Part shown: positions 16,370 through 24,417 of the stretch, in pieces | How positions within the stretch are numbered: the stretch's first letter is position 1 | How the letters are laid out: every line of letters starts with the position of its first letter | Assembly: GCA_964530165.1 (NCBI GenBank) | Contig: CAZGYE010000001.1 | Location: forward strand, 1-64,000 | Length of the DNA: 64,000 bases | Direction of reading: 5' to 3' | Origin: CAZGYE01 sp964530165 | GTDB taxonomy: Bacteria > Planctomycetota > Planctomycetia > Planctomycetales > Planctomycetaceae | Position numbers and translations under genes: made by a program | The notes under the pieces: generated by a model | Databases searched by the model: none | What the model saw: the letters and a program-made list of their open reading frames with translations, nothing else | What the model was told of the DNA's origin: nothing

Positions 16370-18088
16370 TCAACCGGCGGCGTCCGGGCCGTCGTCATCA
16401 ACGAGCAACCGACGTCCCGGCGGCAGCCTCGGTTGGAACCGTCCCATCGGTGACCCGACGACATGCACCATGAATCGCCCCGACCGAAACACCACCCGAT
16501 GAGACCAAGGATACTGGCCGTCGAGATTCCGCGGAAAGGCCGGCGGCGGCGCTGCTGGACCGTCCGGACCGACGGCCGTGGCCTCTTCCAAGCTCAAACC
16601 GGCCGCCAGCAGGTCGGTCACGACGTAGCGCTGTCGGCTGTCGGCCAGTGTCTGTTCGATCAACGCGTGCCGCGTCGGGAACAGGTCCATTAGCTCTTCC
16701 AGAAAGACGTAGCGCGTCGACGGACGCAACTCGAGCTGCGAGTAGACGTCGACCAGATTCACGTTCAAGCAGGTCACCTGCCCATCGCTGACGTGGCGAT
16801 TCCGGAGATACTTAACGATTTCGTCCAACTGCCGCCAGTATTCCGGCGAACGGAATCGGCCCAACCGATCGCGGACGGCAGGCGTGCTGCCTTGGGTCAC
16901 GCAGTTCCACCAGCAGCCCAGCCGGGCCGGTTGCCAGACCGGTGACGCCAAGAGTGCAAGGACTACAAATGCCGCTGTCGCCGCCAGCAGCGGCAAGCGG
17001 TTGCGGTGCGGATCGGCCCGATGCGCTGCCACCGCGGCCCCGATCAGCAACGAGATCGCCAGCACAATCGCCGGCGCCTGGATGTAGTCGAAGGGATGCT
17101 GCAGACAACAGGCTTGCAGCAGCCAACCGAGGTAAAACGCGGCGAACAGCACAAGTCGGCAGCGAGCACCCATTGAGGACGCCGGTTTGGCCCGCAATGC
17201 GCGAACCACCACGCTCACCGCCACGGGAACGGCAACGACGTGCAACAACAACCAGGGATACAGGCTCACCCGTGCCATCACCAGCACGCGCTGAAACGAC
17301 CACTGCTTTGCGCGTGCGGCAAGGTACTCGGGATTCCATTCCAGAAAGGTTTCCAGGAAGTACGGCCAGGCACCGTTGTGGCACAGCCAGGCGACGCCGA
17401 GCAGACCCGCCAGCAGCCCGCCACAAATCAGCCCGGCAAAATCGATCGCGGCAAGACGCCGTTTGCCGTGCCAAACCGTGCTCGCCATCCAGCAGCACAA
17501 AGCGGGCACGGCAATGAACGGTTTGAGCCAGAACGCCAATCCCCAGCAGGCCCCTTCCGCAAGCGCCCAACCGGTCAGCACCGCACCCCTGGTCTCGCCC
17601 GCGGCGATGCGAACCGTCTGCCGATGCCGAAACCCAAACGCCAGCAAGCCCGGCAACAGCATCCACGTATCGCGCTGGCAATGACACCAGTCGGACAGGC
17701 AGAAGTAGAACCAATAGAGCACGACAGCGGTCCAAACCTGGACGGCCTTGGAGCCGCCCAGAGACCGAACCCAGCGGGCAAGCAGCCACACAATCCCCGA
17801 AAAGATGAGGAGATCGGCAATGCGCATCGCCTCTGAACTCGTTCCCAACAGCGTGCGGATGGCCGCGTGGAGCCAAACAACGCCGGGTAGATTCGGCTCA
17901 AAAATGTCCCGATATTGGACGCCGCCCTCAACAAGGTTGCGGGCCTCCAAGTCGTAGAGGACCGTATCGGCGGTGAGCGGCATCGCCAGAAACAGCGGTC
18001 CGTTGCTCACCAGCAGCAGGGCCAGCGCAATCGCCGCGTAGCACGCAGGACGACTCGACCCTCTGTGAGTAGGCGAAATTGCGGTCAT
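16370..18088 (-). CDS. Polytopic GT-C type glycosyltransferase (ArnT/PMT-like, family 39-like)
   Basis: A 572-residue integral membrane protein with about ten to twelve hydrophobic helices. The first periplasmic loop after helix one contains the acidic Asp-Leu-Glu pair (TADTVLYDLEARNL) and the DIFEPNLPGVVW segment, as in lipid-phosphate-sugar transferases of the GT-C fold that use an acidic catalytic residue there. Such enzymes move sugars from polyprenyl phosphate to lipids or proteins outside the cytoplasmic membrane. The C-terminal 150 residues form a soluble domain (VTCLNVNLVDVYSQ, YVFLEELMDLFP). A methyltransferase and a GT2 polyprenyl-phosphate glycosyltransferase follow on the opposite strand at 18.5-20.3 kb and could supply the donor. 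Donor and acceptor are unknown. Confidence 0.78.
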   Translation of the reverse strand: MTAISPTHRGSSRPACYAAIALALLLVSNGPLFLAMPLTADTVLYDLEARNLVEGGVQYRDIFEPNLPGVVWLHAAIRTLLGTSSEAMRIADLLIFSGIVWLLARWVRSLGGSKAVQVWTAVVLYWFYFCLSDWCHCQRDTWMLLPGLLAFGFRHRQTVRIAAGETRGAVLTGWALAEGACWGLAFWLKPFIAVPALCCWMASTVWHGKRRLAAIDFAGLICGGLLAGLLGVAWLCHNGAWPYFLETFLEWNPEYLAARAKQWSFQRVLVMARVSLYPWLLLHVVAVPVAVSVVVRALRAKPASSMGARCRLVLFAAFYLGWLLQACCLQHPFDYIQAPAIVLAISLLIGAAVAAHRADPHRNRLPLLAATAAFVVLALLASPVWQPARLGCWWNCVTQGSTPAVRDRLGRFRSPEYWRQLDEIVKYLRNRHVSDGQVTCLNVNLVDVYSQLELRPSTRYVFLEELMDLFPTRHALIEQTLADSRQRYVVTDLLAAGLSLEEATAVGPDGPAAPPPAFPRNLDGQYPWSHRVVFRSGRFMVHVVGSPMGRFQPRLPPGRRLLVDDDGPDAAG

Positions 18089-18207
18089 GTGAGTCCCAGA
18101 GGGACGGTGGAATACAGCCCAGGACGTGAGCCCTAACGCAGGTTATTGATAGAAACCCAAACCGACGACTTGTCGTCGCTCTGGATGTTCCCTAACGCCA
18201 GCGATGG

Positions 18208-18287
18208 GTGGCTGAGGCAGAGTCTTCGATGCCTCAGGGAGTCGACCACCGTAAGATCTGGGGCTTCGCGGACTCAGCCCCAGCCAC
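18208..18287. repeat. Imperfect inverted repeat, about 29-bp arms
   Basis: The left arm starts GTGGCTGAGGCAGAGTCTTC at 18208. The right arm read in reverse from 18287 starts GTGGCTGGGGCTGAGTCCGC. The two arms agree at most positions and differ mainly by transitions. This looks like a degenerate dispersed palindromic unit. Confidence 0.6.
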
Positions 18288-18380
18288 ACCTTTCCCTCAG
18301 CTTCACGAAAGCTAATGAGTGCATTGGAGTTAGGCTTCGTTAAACGGTATGGGGGCTAACGCACTGGGTTACCGTTTTTC

Positions 18381-18398
18381 GCCCCTTTGGGGCTTTTT
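18381..18398 (+). terminator. Terminator-like hairpin upstream of the methyltransferase gene
   Basis: Stem GCCCC / GGGGC with a TTT loop, followed at once by TTTTT. No plus-strand gene ends here. The hairpin lies 130 nt before the methyltransferase start at 18528, so it may be an orphan terminator or a leader attenuator. Confidence 0.45.
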
Positions 18399-18527
18399 CA
18401 ACGCTCTTTGAGTAAGAATAGCATGCTATAGTAAACTAGGCAAAGAAGTGTCCGGTTTTATTTCGCACACCACGCGTCTGTCGTAAGTCCCCCTCCTATA
18501 AACCTTTAATTCAAGAGATCGCCGCCC

Positions 18528-19256
18528 ATGGACCCGCATCACTTGGATGAGCTCATCGAGCTGGAGGAGGACTACTGGTGGCACGTCGCCAAGCGGCAAC
18601 TGGTGACGTCGATCCTTGAGTCCCAGTCTCCGCCGCCGGGCCGATTGGTGGAGGGCGGAGTCGGTTCTTGTCGTAACCTCTTGGAATTTCAACGTTTAGG
18701 TTATGAAGTCACCGGTCTGGACATCTTGCCGGCGGCCGTCGAGCACGGCCGAGACCGCGGACTGGCCGACATGCACGTGCACGACCTCAGCCGTCCGTGG
18801 CCCATTGAGCCGAACTCCGTGCAGGCGGTGGTTCTGCTGGACGTGCTGGAGCACGTGCCTGACCCGGTTGAGGTGCTCAGGCACGTTGCCACGGCGCTGG
18901 AACCGGGCGGCCGGGTGGTGATCACCGTCCCGGCTTACCCCTGGCTGTACAGCGAGTGGGACCAGAGTTTGGGGCATGTTCGGCGATACACGTCCAGCGA
19001 GTTGAAGTCCCAGGCTCGGCAGGCCGCGCTGAAGCTGAACTGGGTCACGCATTGGAACGCCTTGAGCCTTCCGGCGGCCGTCGTTGTGCGGGGCTGGCAG
19101 AAACTGGTTCCGCGCCGGAGGAGAGGTGCTGAGTTTCCGCGGGTCTCGGCGGCGGTCAACCGACTGCTGCTCGGGCTGGCTCGATGGGAACGCTTGTGGC
19201 TCGACCGGTTCGGAGTGCCGGCCGGGTTGTCGCTGGTGGGAGTGCTTTCGAAATGA
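18528..19256 (+). CDS. Class I SAM-dependent methyltransferase
   Basis: A 242-residue methyltransferase of the Methyltransf_11/UbiE-like group. Motif I is degenerate (VEGGVGSCRNLLEF, near residues 42-52). Motif II YEVTGLDILPAAVE gives the acidic ribose-binding Asp, and VVLLDVLEHVPDP is the typical motif IV region. A C-terminal extension rich in Arg (VPRRRRGAEFPRV) precedes a last hydrophobic strand. The N-terminal ELEEDYWWHVAKRQLV is common in methyltransferases of cell-surface or lipid-linked sugar clusters. The stop overlaps the start of the GT2 gene (ATGA at 19253-19256), so the two are translationally coupled. The substrate is probably a glycan or lipid intermediate, by context only. Confidence 0.85.
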   Translation: MDPHHLDELIELEEDYWWHVAKRQLVTSILESQSPPPGRLVEGGVGSCRNLLEFQRLGYEVTGLDILPAAVEHGRDRGLADMHVHDLSRPWPIEPNSVQAVVLLDVLEHVPDPVEVLRHVATALEPGGRVVITVPAYPWLYSEWDQSLGHVRRYTSSELKSQARQAALKLNWVTHWNALSLPAAVVVRGWQKLVPRRRRGAEFPRVSAAVNRLLLGLARWERLWLDRFGVPAGLSLVGVLSK

Positions 19257-20338
19257 TCGCGTGCCAAGACGGTCACAAACCACTCGGCCAACCCATCGTC
19301 TCGGTGGTTCTGCCGCTCTACAACGAGGCCGCGGTCCTGGAACGTTTGATGGATCTCGTCAAGCAGGCCCTGGCCGGCTGCGGCTGCCGTTATGAGATCC
19401 TCTTCGTCAACGACGGTTCCACCGACGACAGCGGCGAAATACTGGACCGGCTGGCCCAACAGGATCCGCACGTACGCGTGGTCCATTTCTCCCGCAATTT
19501 CGGTCATCAGCCGGCGGTGCAGGCCGGACTCGCGCACGCAACCGGCGACGCAGTCGTCCTGATGGACTCCGACTTGCAGGACGATCCGGCGGCGATCCCT
19601 CGCTTCGTGGAGAAGTGGCGGGAAGGCTACGACGTCGTCTATGCGATCCGGGTCAACCGTAAGGAAGGGCTTCTAAAACGGTTGCTGTTCTTCGGCTTTT
19701 ATCGGGTGCTGAACCTGGTTGCGTCGACGCCGATTCCGATGGACGCCGGCAACTTCGGCCTGATGGACGCCAAGGTGGCCCGAGAAATCGTCGAGCTGCC
19801 CGACCACGACCGCTACTATCCGGGATTGCGCCGCTGGGTGGGCTATCGGCAGGTCGGCGTTCCGGTCGAGCGCGGCGCCAGGCACGACGATGAGCCGCGC
19901 GTCTCCATGCGTCAGTTGTGGCGGCTGGCGAAGACGGCCGTGTTCTCGTTCTCCTCGTTCCCGTTGACGATCTTCTACGGCATTTCGGCGGTGTCGCTGC
20001 TGGTTTGCGTGACCGCCGTGTCGTTCACCCTGTATCACAAACTGCTGACAGGATTGGCGGTGCCCGGTTGGACGTCGATGACGATGATTGCCTCGTTCTT
20101 CGGTGCGATCAATGCGCTGGGGATCGGCATCCTGGGCGAGTACGTGACCCGCATTTACGACCAAGTGCGAGGCCGCCCGTTGTTCATCGTTTCGCGGAAA
20201 GTCAATTTCGCACACTCGCTGGACCGCCGCGCTGAAGAGCTTCTGGAATCGCTTGCCGATCAAGTGGAAGATCAAACCGACGAGGAATCGTCCTGCGTTG
20301 CTGATTCCCGGTTCGCCGTTCCGACGAGCGGCGCATAA
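19253..20338 (+). CDS. GT2 family polyprenyl-phosphate glycosyltransferase (DPM1/GtrB/ArnC-like)
   Basis: A 361-residue enzyme that would transfer a sugar from a nucleotide donor to polyprenyl phosphate at the cytoplasmic face. The GT-A core starts VSVVLPLYNEAAVLERL and has FVNDGSTDDS and the metal-binding DSDLQDDP. QVGVPVERGARHDDE.R is the QVP-type region. Two C-terminal transmembrane helices (about 250-315) are typical of GtrB/ArnC. The ATG at 19253 overlaps the methyltransferase stop; the in-frame start at 19184 is rejected. With the divergent GT-C enzyme at 16370-18088 it could form a donor-lipid and transferase pair. Confidence 0.9.
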   Translation: MIACQDGHKPLGQPIVSVVLPLYNEAAVLERLMDLVKQALAGCGCRYEILFVNDGSTDDSGEILDRLAQQDPHVRVVHFSRNFGHQPAVQAGLAHATGDAVVLMDSDLQDDPAAIPRFVEKWREGYDVVYAIRVNRKEGLLKRLLFFGFYRVLNLVASTPIPMDAGNFGLMDAKVAREIVELPDHDRYYPGLRRWVGYRQVGVPVERGARHDDEPRVSMRQLWRLAKTAVFSFSSFPLTIFYGISAVSLLVCVTAVSFTLYHKLLTGLAVPGWTSMTMIASFFGAINALGIGILGEYVTRIYDQVRGRPLFIVSRKVNFAHSLDRRAEELLESLADQVEDQTDEESSCVADSRFAVPTSGA

Positions 20339-20374
20339 GGAAGCGGCGTAACTGTTTAGCCGAATGTAGCGATG

Positions 20375-20446
20375 AGGAAATTAGGAATCCAGGAAGACAG
20401 GAGAAAGACGATTCCCGACATTCCTGCTTTCCTGGTTTCCTAATAA
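20375..20446. repeat. Empty period-8 dyad array, copy A
   Basis: Left octads AGGAAATT, AGGAATCC, AGGAAGAC, AGGAGAAA; centre GACGATTC, CCGACATT; right octads CCTGCTTT, CCTGGTTT, CCTAATAA. Homology to copy B extends beyond the dyad on both sides (about 20361-20478), including ACCACGAAATGCACTG. It lies between convergent genes. Confidence 0.85.
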
Positions 20447-20573
20447 TTCTCCGTTTACCACGAAATGCACTGTCGTGAGGAAGTTGCTCCAGACGGCTAA
20501 AGTGTTACGAAGCGGCCAGAAATTGGTCGTTCCGTAGCCGGATTCGCCGGAATTCGAGTTTGCCGCGGTCGTT

Positions 20574-21092
20574 TCAATCGAGCAGGACGACATCCGGCCG
20601 CAGATGCATGGCGACGTTGGCGGGCGGAAAGCTGTGGGCGATTTGGGCCAGCGTTTGGCCGGTTTCCGGATGAATGTAGTCCGGATCGAGCTCGGCCAGC
20701 GGAATCGCGACGAAGGGCCGTTCCAAAATGGCCGGGTCGGGAATCTTGCGATGCTCGATCCTGAGGACGTCATGATTGAACAGAGCGACGTCGACGTCGA
20801 TTGTGCGGGGCGCGTTCTTGTTCTGCGGGTCACGGACTCGGCAGAGCGATTGCTCGACGTTGCCAATCGCCTCCAGCAGCTCCTGCACGGGAAGCGGCGT
20901 CTCCAGCAGCACCGCGGCGTTGAGAAAATTCGGCTGATCGGCGAATCCCACCGGCGCGGTCTCCCACACCGTCGACGCCGCACAAACGCGGCCGTGCTCG
21001 GCCAGCTTCGCCACGGCCGCCGGTAGATGCCGCTGAGGATCGATATTCGAACCGAGCGCCAGATAGGCCTGGTTGACGGCCATGTCAGGCAT
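20574..21092 (-). CDS. folK: 6-hydroxymethyl-7,8-dihydropterin pyrophosphokinase
   Basis: A 172-residue HPPK that transfers pyrophosphate from ATP to hydroxymethyldihydropterin for folate synthesis. Signature elements are ALGSNIDPQ near the N-terminus, WETAPVGFADQPNFLNAA, and RTIDVDVALF (R-x2-D-x-D-x2-L-type metal site). IPDPAILERPFVAIPLAEL matches the H/P-rich C-terminal block, with Asp where many have His. The ATG at 21092 overlaps the folB stop (TGATG), a translational coupling signal; an ATG at 21080 is a possible alternative. It is last in the run DUF1080, folM-like, folB, folK. Planctomycetes use both folate and methanopterin, and this step serves folate. Confidence 0.95.
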   Translation of the reverse strand: MPDMAVNQAYLALGSNIDPQRHLPAAVAKLAEHGRVCAASTVWETAPVGFADQPNFLNAAVLLETPLPVQELLEAIGNVEQSLCRVRDPQNKNAPRTIDVDVALFNHDVLRIEHRKIPDPAILERPFVAIPLAELDPDYIHPETGQTLAQIAHSFPPANVAMHLRPDVVLLD

Positions 21093-21448
21093 CAAGATCG
21101 GCTCCGCTGGATCGAAATACCGACCGAGCTGGCAAACCGGAGCGCCGTCGGCTTCTCGACGGTCACCTGCACCCGCTCGACCCGCTCATCGGCCAGGCAG
21201 AGCTGGGCGATCTCCTCGGCCATCTTCTCGACCAGAAAGAACTGCGAGTTCTCGACCAGCTCGATCACCTGCTTGGTGATCGTCCGGTAGTTGACGGCGT
21301 CGGCAATGTCGTCAGAGCGCCCGGCCGGGCGGGTGTCGGTATCCAACGTGAGGTTGATCAACACGTCCTGCCGATTGACCCGCTCGTCGCCCTCCGTCCC
21401 AATGATGGCTCGCAGCAATAAATCCTTGATGACAATTTTGTCAGTCAC
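21092..21448 (-). CDS. folB: Dihydroneopterin aldolase
   Basis: A 118-residue FolB/FolX-type enzyme that cleaves dihydroneopterin to hydroxymethyldihydropterin and glycolaldehyde. The core IVIKDLLLRAIIGTEGDERVN matches the start of the family, followed by DDIADAVNYRTITKQV (the NY region) and VEKMAEEIAQLCL with the conserved Glu. The C-terminal VQVTVEKPTALRFASSVGI holds the usual KP-x-A. The GTG at 21448 is favoured: it has AAGGA upstream and gives the normal length, while the ORF to 21556 runs into the neighbouring gene. It starts 22 nt after the pteridine reductase-like SDR and overlaps folK by one base. Confidence 0.95.
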   Translation of the reverse strand: MTDKIVIKDLLLRAIIGTEGDERVNRQDVLINLTLDTDTRPAGRSDDIADAVNYRTITKQVIELVENSQFFLVEKMAEEIAQLCLADERVERVQVTVEKPTALRFASSVGISIQRSRS

Positions 21449-21470
21449 CGGTTCGTCCTTCTTTGTGGGT

Positions 21471-22202
21471 TCACAATTGCTCGCCGCCGGTGACGTGGAC
21501 GGTTTCACCGGTAATGAAATCCGACCGGAGCAGGAATCGCAGTGTGGCCGTGACATCGTCGACCGAACCTGTGCGGTGAAGCGGAATGGATTCCGCGAGG
21601 TAGTCCAGAAAGCTCTCCTCGGCCCCGGAAGGCGGCAGAATGGCTCCGGGGGCGATGGCGTTCACCTGGACGTCGGGGGCCAGCTCGCGGGCCAGGCTTT
21701 TCGTCAGCGTCACCACACCGCTTTTCGTCAACGTGTAGGCGAGGTGATCGGTTCCGGGCCGTGTGGCCCGCCGGTCGGCGATATTGACGATGTGCGCCCG
21801 CCGCCCCGGCTGCAACTGCTCGGCAAATGCCTGACAGAGAAAAAACGGAGCCTTCAGATTGATCGAGAAATGCCGGTCCCAGTCGTCTTCGGTGGTCGTC
21901 GCCAGCGTGCCGGCTTCGAAGATGGCCGCGCTGTTGACCAGAATGTCGGCCCGGCCGAACTCGGCGATCGCGGCCTCGATGACCGTCCGGGCGGCCGAGA
22001 CCGGTTCACAGAAATCAGCCTGGACGGCCAGCGCGTCCGACCCACACGAGCGGATCTCTGCGATAGTTCGGTCGGCAGCGTCTTCGGACCTGTGATAGTG
22101 CAGGGCGACTCGGACCCCTTCCTCCGCCAGCGCCAGTGAGACGGCTCTTCCCAATCGCACGGCTCCGCCGGTGACTATGGCGGTTTTTCCGCTCAGTTCC
22201 AC
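21471..22202 (-). CDS. SDR family pteridine reductase (FolM-like)
   Basis: A 243-residue short-chain dehydrogenase. Its glycine motif is TGGAVRLG, that is TG-x3-R-x-G, the form that marks pteridine reductases (PTR1, FolM) rather than the common TG-x3-G-x-G. VNSAAIF and the active-site YTLTKSG (Tyr-x3-Lys) are present. It would reduce dihydropterins or dihydromonapterin with NADPH. Position supports this: it is immediately upstream of folB and folK. The gene starts one base after the stop of the DUF1080 gene. FabG-like activity cannot be excluded from sequence alone, but motif and neighbours agree. Confidence 0.82.
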   Translation of the reverse strand: MELSGKTAIVTGGAVRLGRAVSLALAEEGVRVALHYHRSEDAADRTIAEIRSCGSDALAVQADFCEPVSAARTVIEAAIAEFGRADILVNSAAIFEAGTLATTTEDDWDRHFSINLKAPFFLCQAFAEQLQPGRRAHIVNIADRRATRPGTDHLAYTLTKSGVVTLTKSLARELAPDVQVNAIAPGAILPPSGAEESFLDYLAESIPLHRTGSVDDVTATLRFLLRSDFITGETVHVTGGEQL

Positions 22203-22203
22203 G

Positions 22204-22887
22204 CTACAGCTCTTTGATGAAGATGTTGCGGAAATAGAGCGTGTTGCCGTGATGTTGCAGCTCGATCTGCCCGGTGCGATAGATGGGCTTATCGCGCTCC
22301 CAGTAGTTTTCGAGCACGGTGTTGTCGACGACCAATTCGCCGTTGAGCCAGACCGAGACCCGTTCCCCGATCATGCGGATGCGGAACGTGTTCCACTCTC
22401 CGATCGGCTTATCGGCGCAGGTGAGCGGTTTGCTGGGATTCTTCTTGTTGTTGTACAACCCGCCGGAACCTTCGGGACGCTGCCAGATCTGCACCTGCGG
22501 CGTGCCCCGCAAATAGATGCCGCTGTCCCCCTTCGGTTTGATCTTCCAGTCGACGAGCAGCTCAAAGTCCGCGTAGTCTTTTAGGGTGCAGAGGCTTTTC
22601 CCTTTTCCGTCGTAGATCAGGACTCCGTCGACGACCTTCCAGTGCTCGGCGGCCTGCTGATCGGCCTTTTTCTGTGCCGCGGCCAGCTGCTGTTTCGTCA
22701 TCTTGGCCCGCGTTTTGGGATTGCCGACCAGACCCTTCCAGCCGGTCAGGTCCTTGCCGTTAAACAGTGCCTGGAACCCTTTGGGAGGCACGTTGAGCTT
22801 TGGTTCCGCCGCCTCGGCGACGCCGGCCGCCGCCAGCGAAACTCCCGTCAACAACGTTAGCAACGTCAGTTTCCGTGGTCCGATCAT
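22204..22887 (-). CDS. Secreted DUF1080 protein (3-keto-disaccharide hydrolase domain)
   Basis: A 227-residue exported protein with a Sec signal (KLTLLTLLTGVSLAAAGVAEA) and one DUF1080 concanavalin-like domain. Landmarks are FQALFNGKDLTGWKGL, ADFELLVDWKIKPKGDSGIYLRG and GEWNTFRIRMIGERVSVWLNGELV. DUF1080 members have been shown in some species to be 3-keto-glycoside hydrolases, and the domain is hugely expanded in planctomycetes. A Lys/Ala/Gln-rich helix (TKQQLAAAQKKADQQAAEHW) interrupts the N-terminal part, which is common in planctomycete copies. The ATG at 22887 has AGGAG upstream. It is the first gene of a tight minus-strand run ending in folB-folK, although a functional link to folate is not obvious. 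Confidence 0.9.
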   Translation of the reverse strand: MIGPRKLTLLTLLTGVSLAAAGVAEAAEPKLNVPPKGFQALFNGKDLTGWKGLVGNPKTRAKMTKQQLAAAQKKADQQAAEHWKVVDGVLIYDGKGKSLCTLKDYADFELLVDWKIKPKGDSGIYLRGTPQVQIWQRPEGSGGLYNNKKNPSKPLTCADKPIGEWNTFRIRMIGERVSVWLNGELVVDNTVLENYWERDKPIYRTGQIELQHHGNTLYFRNIFIKEL

Positions 22888-22937
22888 GTTGGCTTCTCCT
22901 GGTACGGTGGAAAACGGATTCGACCCGTCTCGATCTC

Positions 22938-24308
22938 TCAGCGAGTCATTGTAACGTGGTGTTTCGAGCGTTGTCCAATCACCTTTGGCTTTATGAACAA
23001 CACCTCAGCACGCTTGATCCAGCCCGATCTCAAATCCACCCGGAACCACCCATCACTATTCTTCTTCTGGAAGCGGACGGGTGATCGCCTGCCGAAACCT
23101 TTGAGGTCGTATTGCGCCCACGTCCGACCCAAATCCAAGGAAACGATAATTCCCGTAGCGTATGGCGACGCGGGTGCATAATGGGACGCCAGAATCACGC
23201 CGTCTTGAATGATCATATTTGCGGATTCGAATTGCGGGTTGAAGAGCCTCGTGTGCGCCTCAGGATTGGCGATGTCAGCCGGGTCGCACCGAAAGATTCC
23301 TCGGTCGTGCGGCTTAGGTCCGTTCGCGTCGCTAACCCAGTAGAGTTTCCCGTCAACGAAGTTGATGCCGCCGGATTTGTACCGCGTGTTCAATTTCTCC
23401 GACACGAGGACCTTCCAACTCCATTTGTCCTTTTTCGCGTCATAAGTGCCTCTCAGCCAGTGGCATTCGTGCCCCTCTGGTCTATCACGGTCGCCCGTGC
23501 AAGCGTAAAACGCGTTTTCGGCAGGGTTGTACCCTACGGAGTGAATGTGGCGGCAAATGACCGGGTTGTCGGCGTCGCCAAGCAGCGTGCCTGTCGCCCC
23601 TCCACCCGCAGAGCCGTTGTCCCGATGATAGGGATTCTGTCCAAAAGCATACGCGATTTTCACGGTCTGCCCGTTGTCGGTCGAGTAGTAGATGTTGACG
23701 GGAACCGCACCGCCCAGGACGTTGCAATAATTTCCCCACACAAGCATCTCCACGCCGTTCACATCCCACGTATGAACGCCATCCAGCGGGTGGAAATACC
23801 AGCCGGGGTTGTCCGCGTTTTGTGGTGTATGCGGGGTGTAATCAGCACCGTCAGCATCGTTGACTGTAATGGGCTTGTACGTTTTCAGGTTGTCCGTGCT
23901 GAGGTACAGTTTTGAGCGAGTGCTGAAGAGAATGTTTCCGTTCTTCAGAATGCAGCTAAACGTGATGTGCTCAGCGCCCGGAAACGCAATACTGTGCGGC
24001 CAGGTGCGGCCGTTGTCTTCGGAGAGGAAAATCGTCTCGTCCGCAAAACCGAACGCCTTATTGTTGCGCTGCGAGTCGATATAGGGACCTGCTGGCTGCG
24101 GCCGATACCAGAAGTGTTTCGTCGAAGCGAATTTGGACGGGGCAGCGATTGGGTTGGCGTCCAGCCTACGTGCGCCGGGGATCAACATTCCGCCGGCGGT
24201 TGCCGCTGTGGCACCCAGGAACCGGCGGCGAGTGACTCGTTGTTGTGGCGTCACGAGTCCGCCGTCGGCAAGCCATTGGACGAACTGGTCGAGAACGAGT
24301 GGCATCAT
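22938..24308 (-). CDS. Tat-exported Asp-box (BNR/sialidase-like) protein
   Basis: A 456-residue protein read from the ATG at 24308, which has GGGAG upstream. An unusual 25-residue lead (MMPLVLDQFVQWLADGG) precedes a twin-arginine signal VTRRRFLGATAATAGG. The mature part is a beta-propeller with Asp-box turns SEDNGRTW, STDNGQT and SLDLGRTW, as in sialidases and photosystem-assembly-type propellers. I do not see the arginine triad of true sialidases, so hydrolase activity is unproven. The N-terminal lead plus Tat motif is common in planctomycete secreted proteins. It follows the decayed moxR locus by about 100 nt on the same strand and precedes the DUF1080 gene by 50 nt. Confidence 0.7.
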   Translation of the reverse strand: MMPLVLDQFVQWLADGGLVTPQQRVTRRRFLGATAATAGGMLIPGARRLDANPIAAPSKFASTKHFWYRPQPAGPYIDSQRNNKAFGFADETIFLSEDNGRTWPHSIAFPGAEHITFSCILKNGNILFSTRSKLYLSTDNLKTYKPITVNDADGADYTPHTPQNADNPGWYFHPLDGVHTWDVNGVEMLVWGNYCNVLGGAVPVNIYYSTDNGQTVKIAYAFGQNPYHRDNGSAGGGATGTLLGDADNPVICRHIHSVGYNPAENAFYACTGDRDRPEGHECHWLRGTYDAKKDKWSWKVLVSEKLNTRYKSGGINFVDGKLYWVSDANGPKPHDRGIFRCDPADIANPEAHTRLFNPQFESANMIIQDGVILASHYAPASPYATGIIVSLDLGRTWAQYDLKGFGRRSPVRFQKKNSDGWFRVDLRSGWIKRAEVLFIKPKVIGQRSKHHVTMTR

Positions 24309-24368
24309 TTCATCTCCCGCAGGAAAGCTTTGTTGTGTGAGACGCTTACCCGAATTAGCGCCTCGAAT

Positions 24369-24417
24369 GAGATAGGAAATCTGAGATCTCAAATTTCAAA
24401 TCTTGGTTGCCCATCTA
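24369..24417. repeat. Period-7 dyad array (7 heptads) at a pseudogene stop
   Basis: GAGATAG, GAAATCT, GAGATCT, CAAATTT, CAAATCT, TGGTTGC, CCATCTA in register. The last unit contains the stop codon of the broken gene at 24415. The GAAATCT side faces CAAATTT/CAAATCT in partial dyad. Confidence 0.65.

Larger units (their letters stand above)
18089..18527. other. Repeat-rich divergent intergenic region
   Basis: This 439-nt stretch between the divergent glycosyltransferase (minus) and methyltransferase (plus) genes must hold both promoters. I see no gene. It contains the CCCAAACCGACG repeat fragment (18156-18178), an imperfect inverted repeat (18208-18287) and a terminator-like hairpin (18381-18398). 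Confidence 0.7.

Noticed and set aside
22938..24308. True sialidase
   Set aside because: Asp boxes are present, but the arginine triad and the FRIP-type motif were not found.
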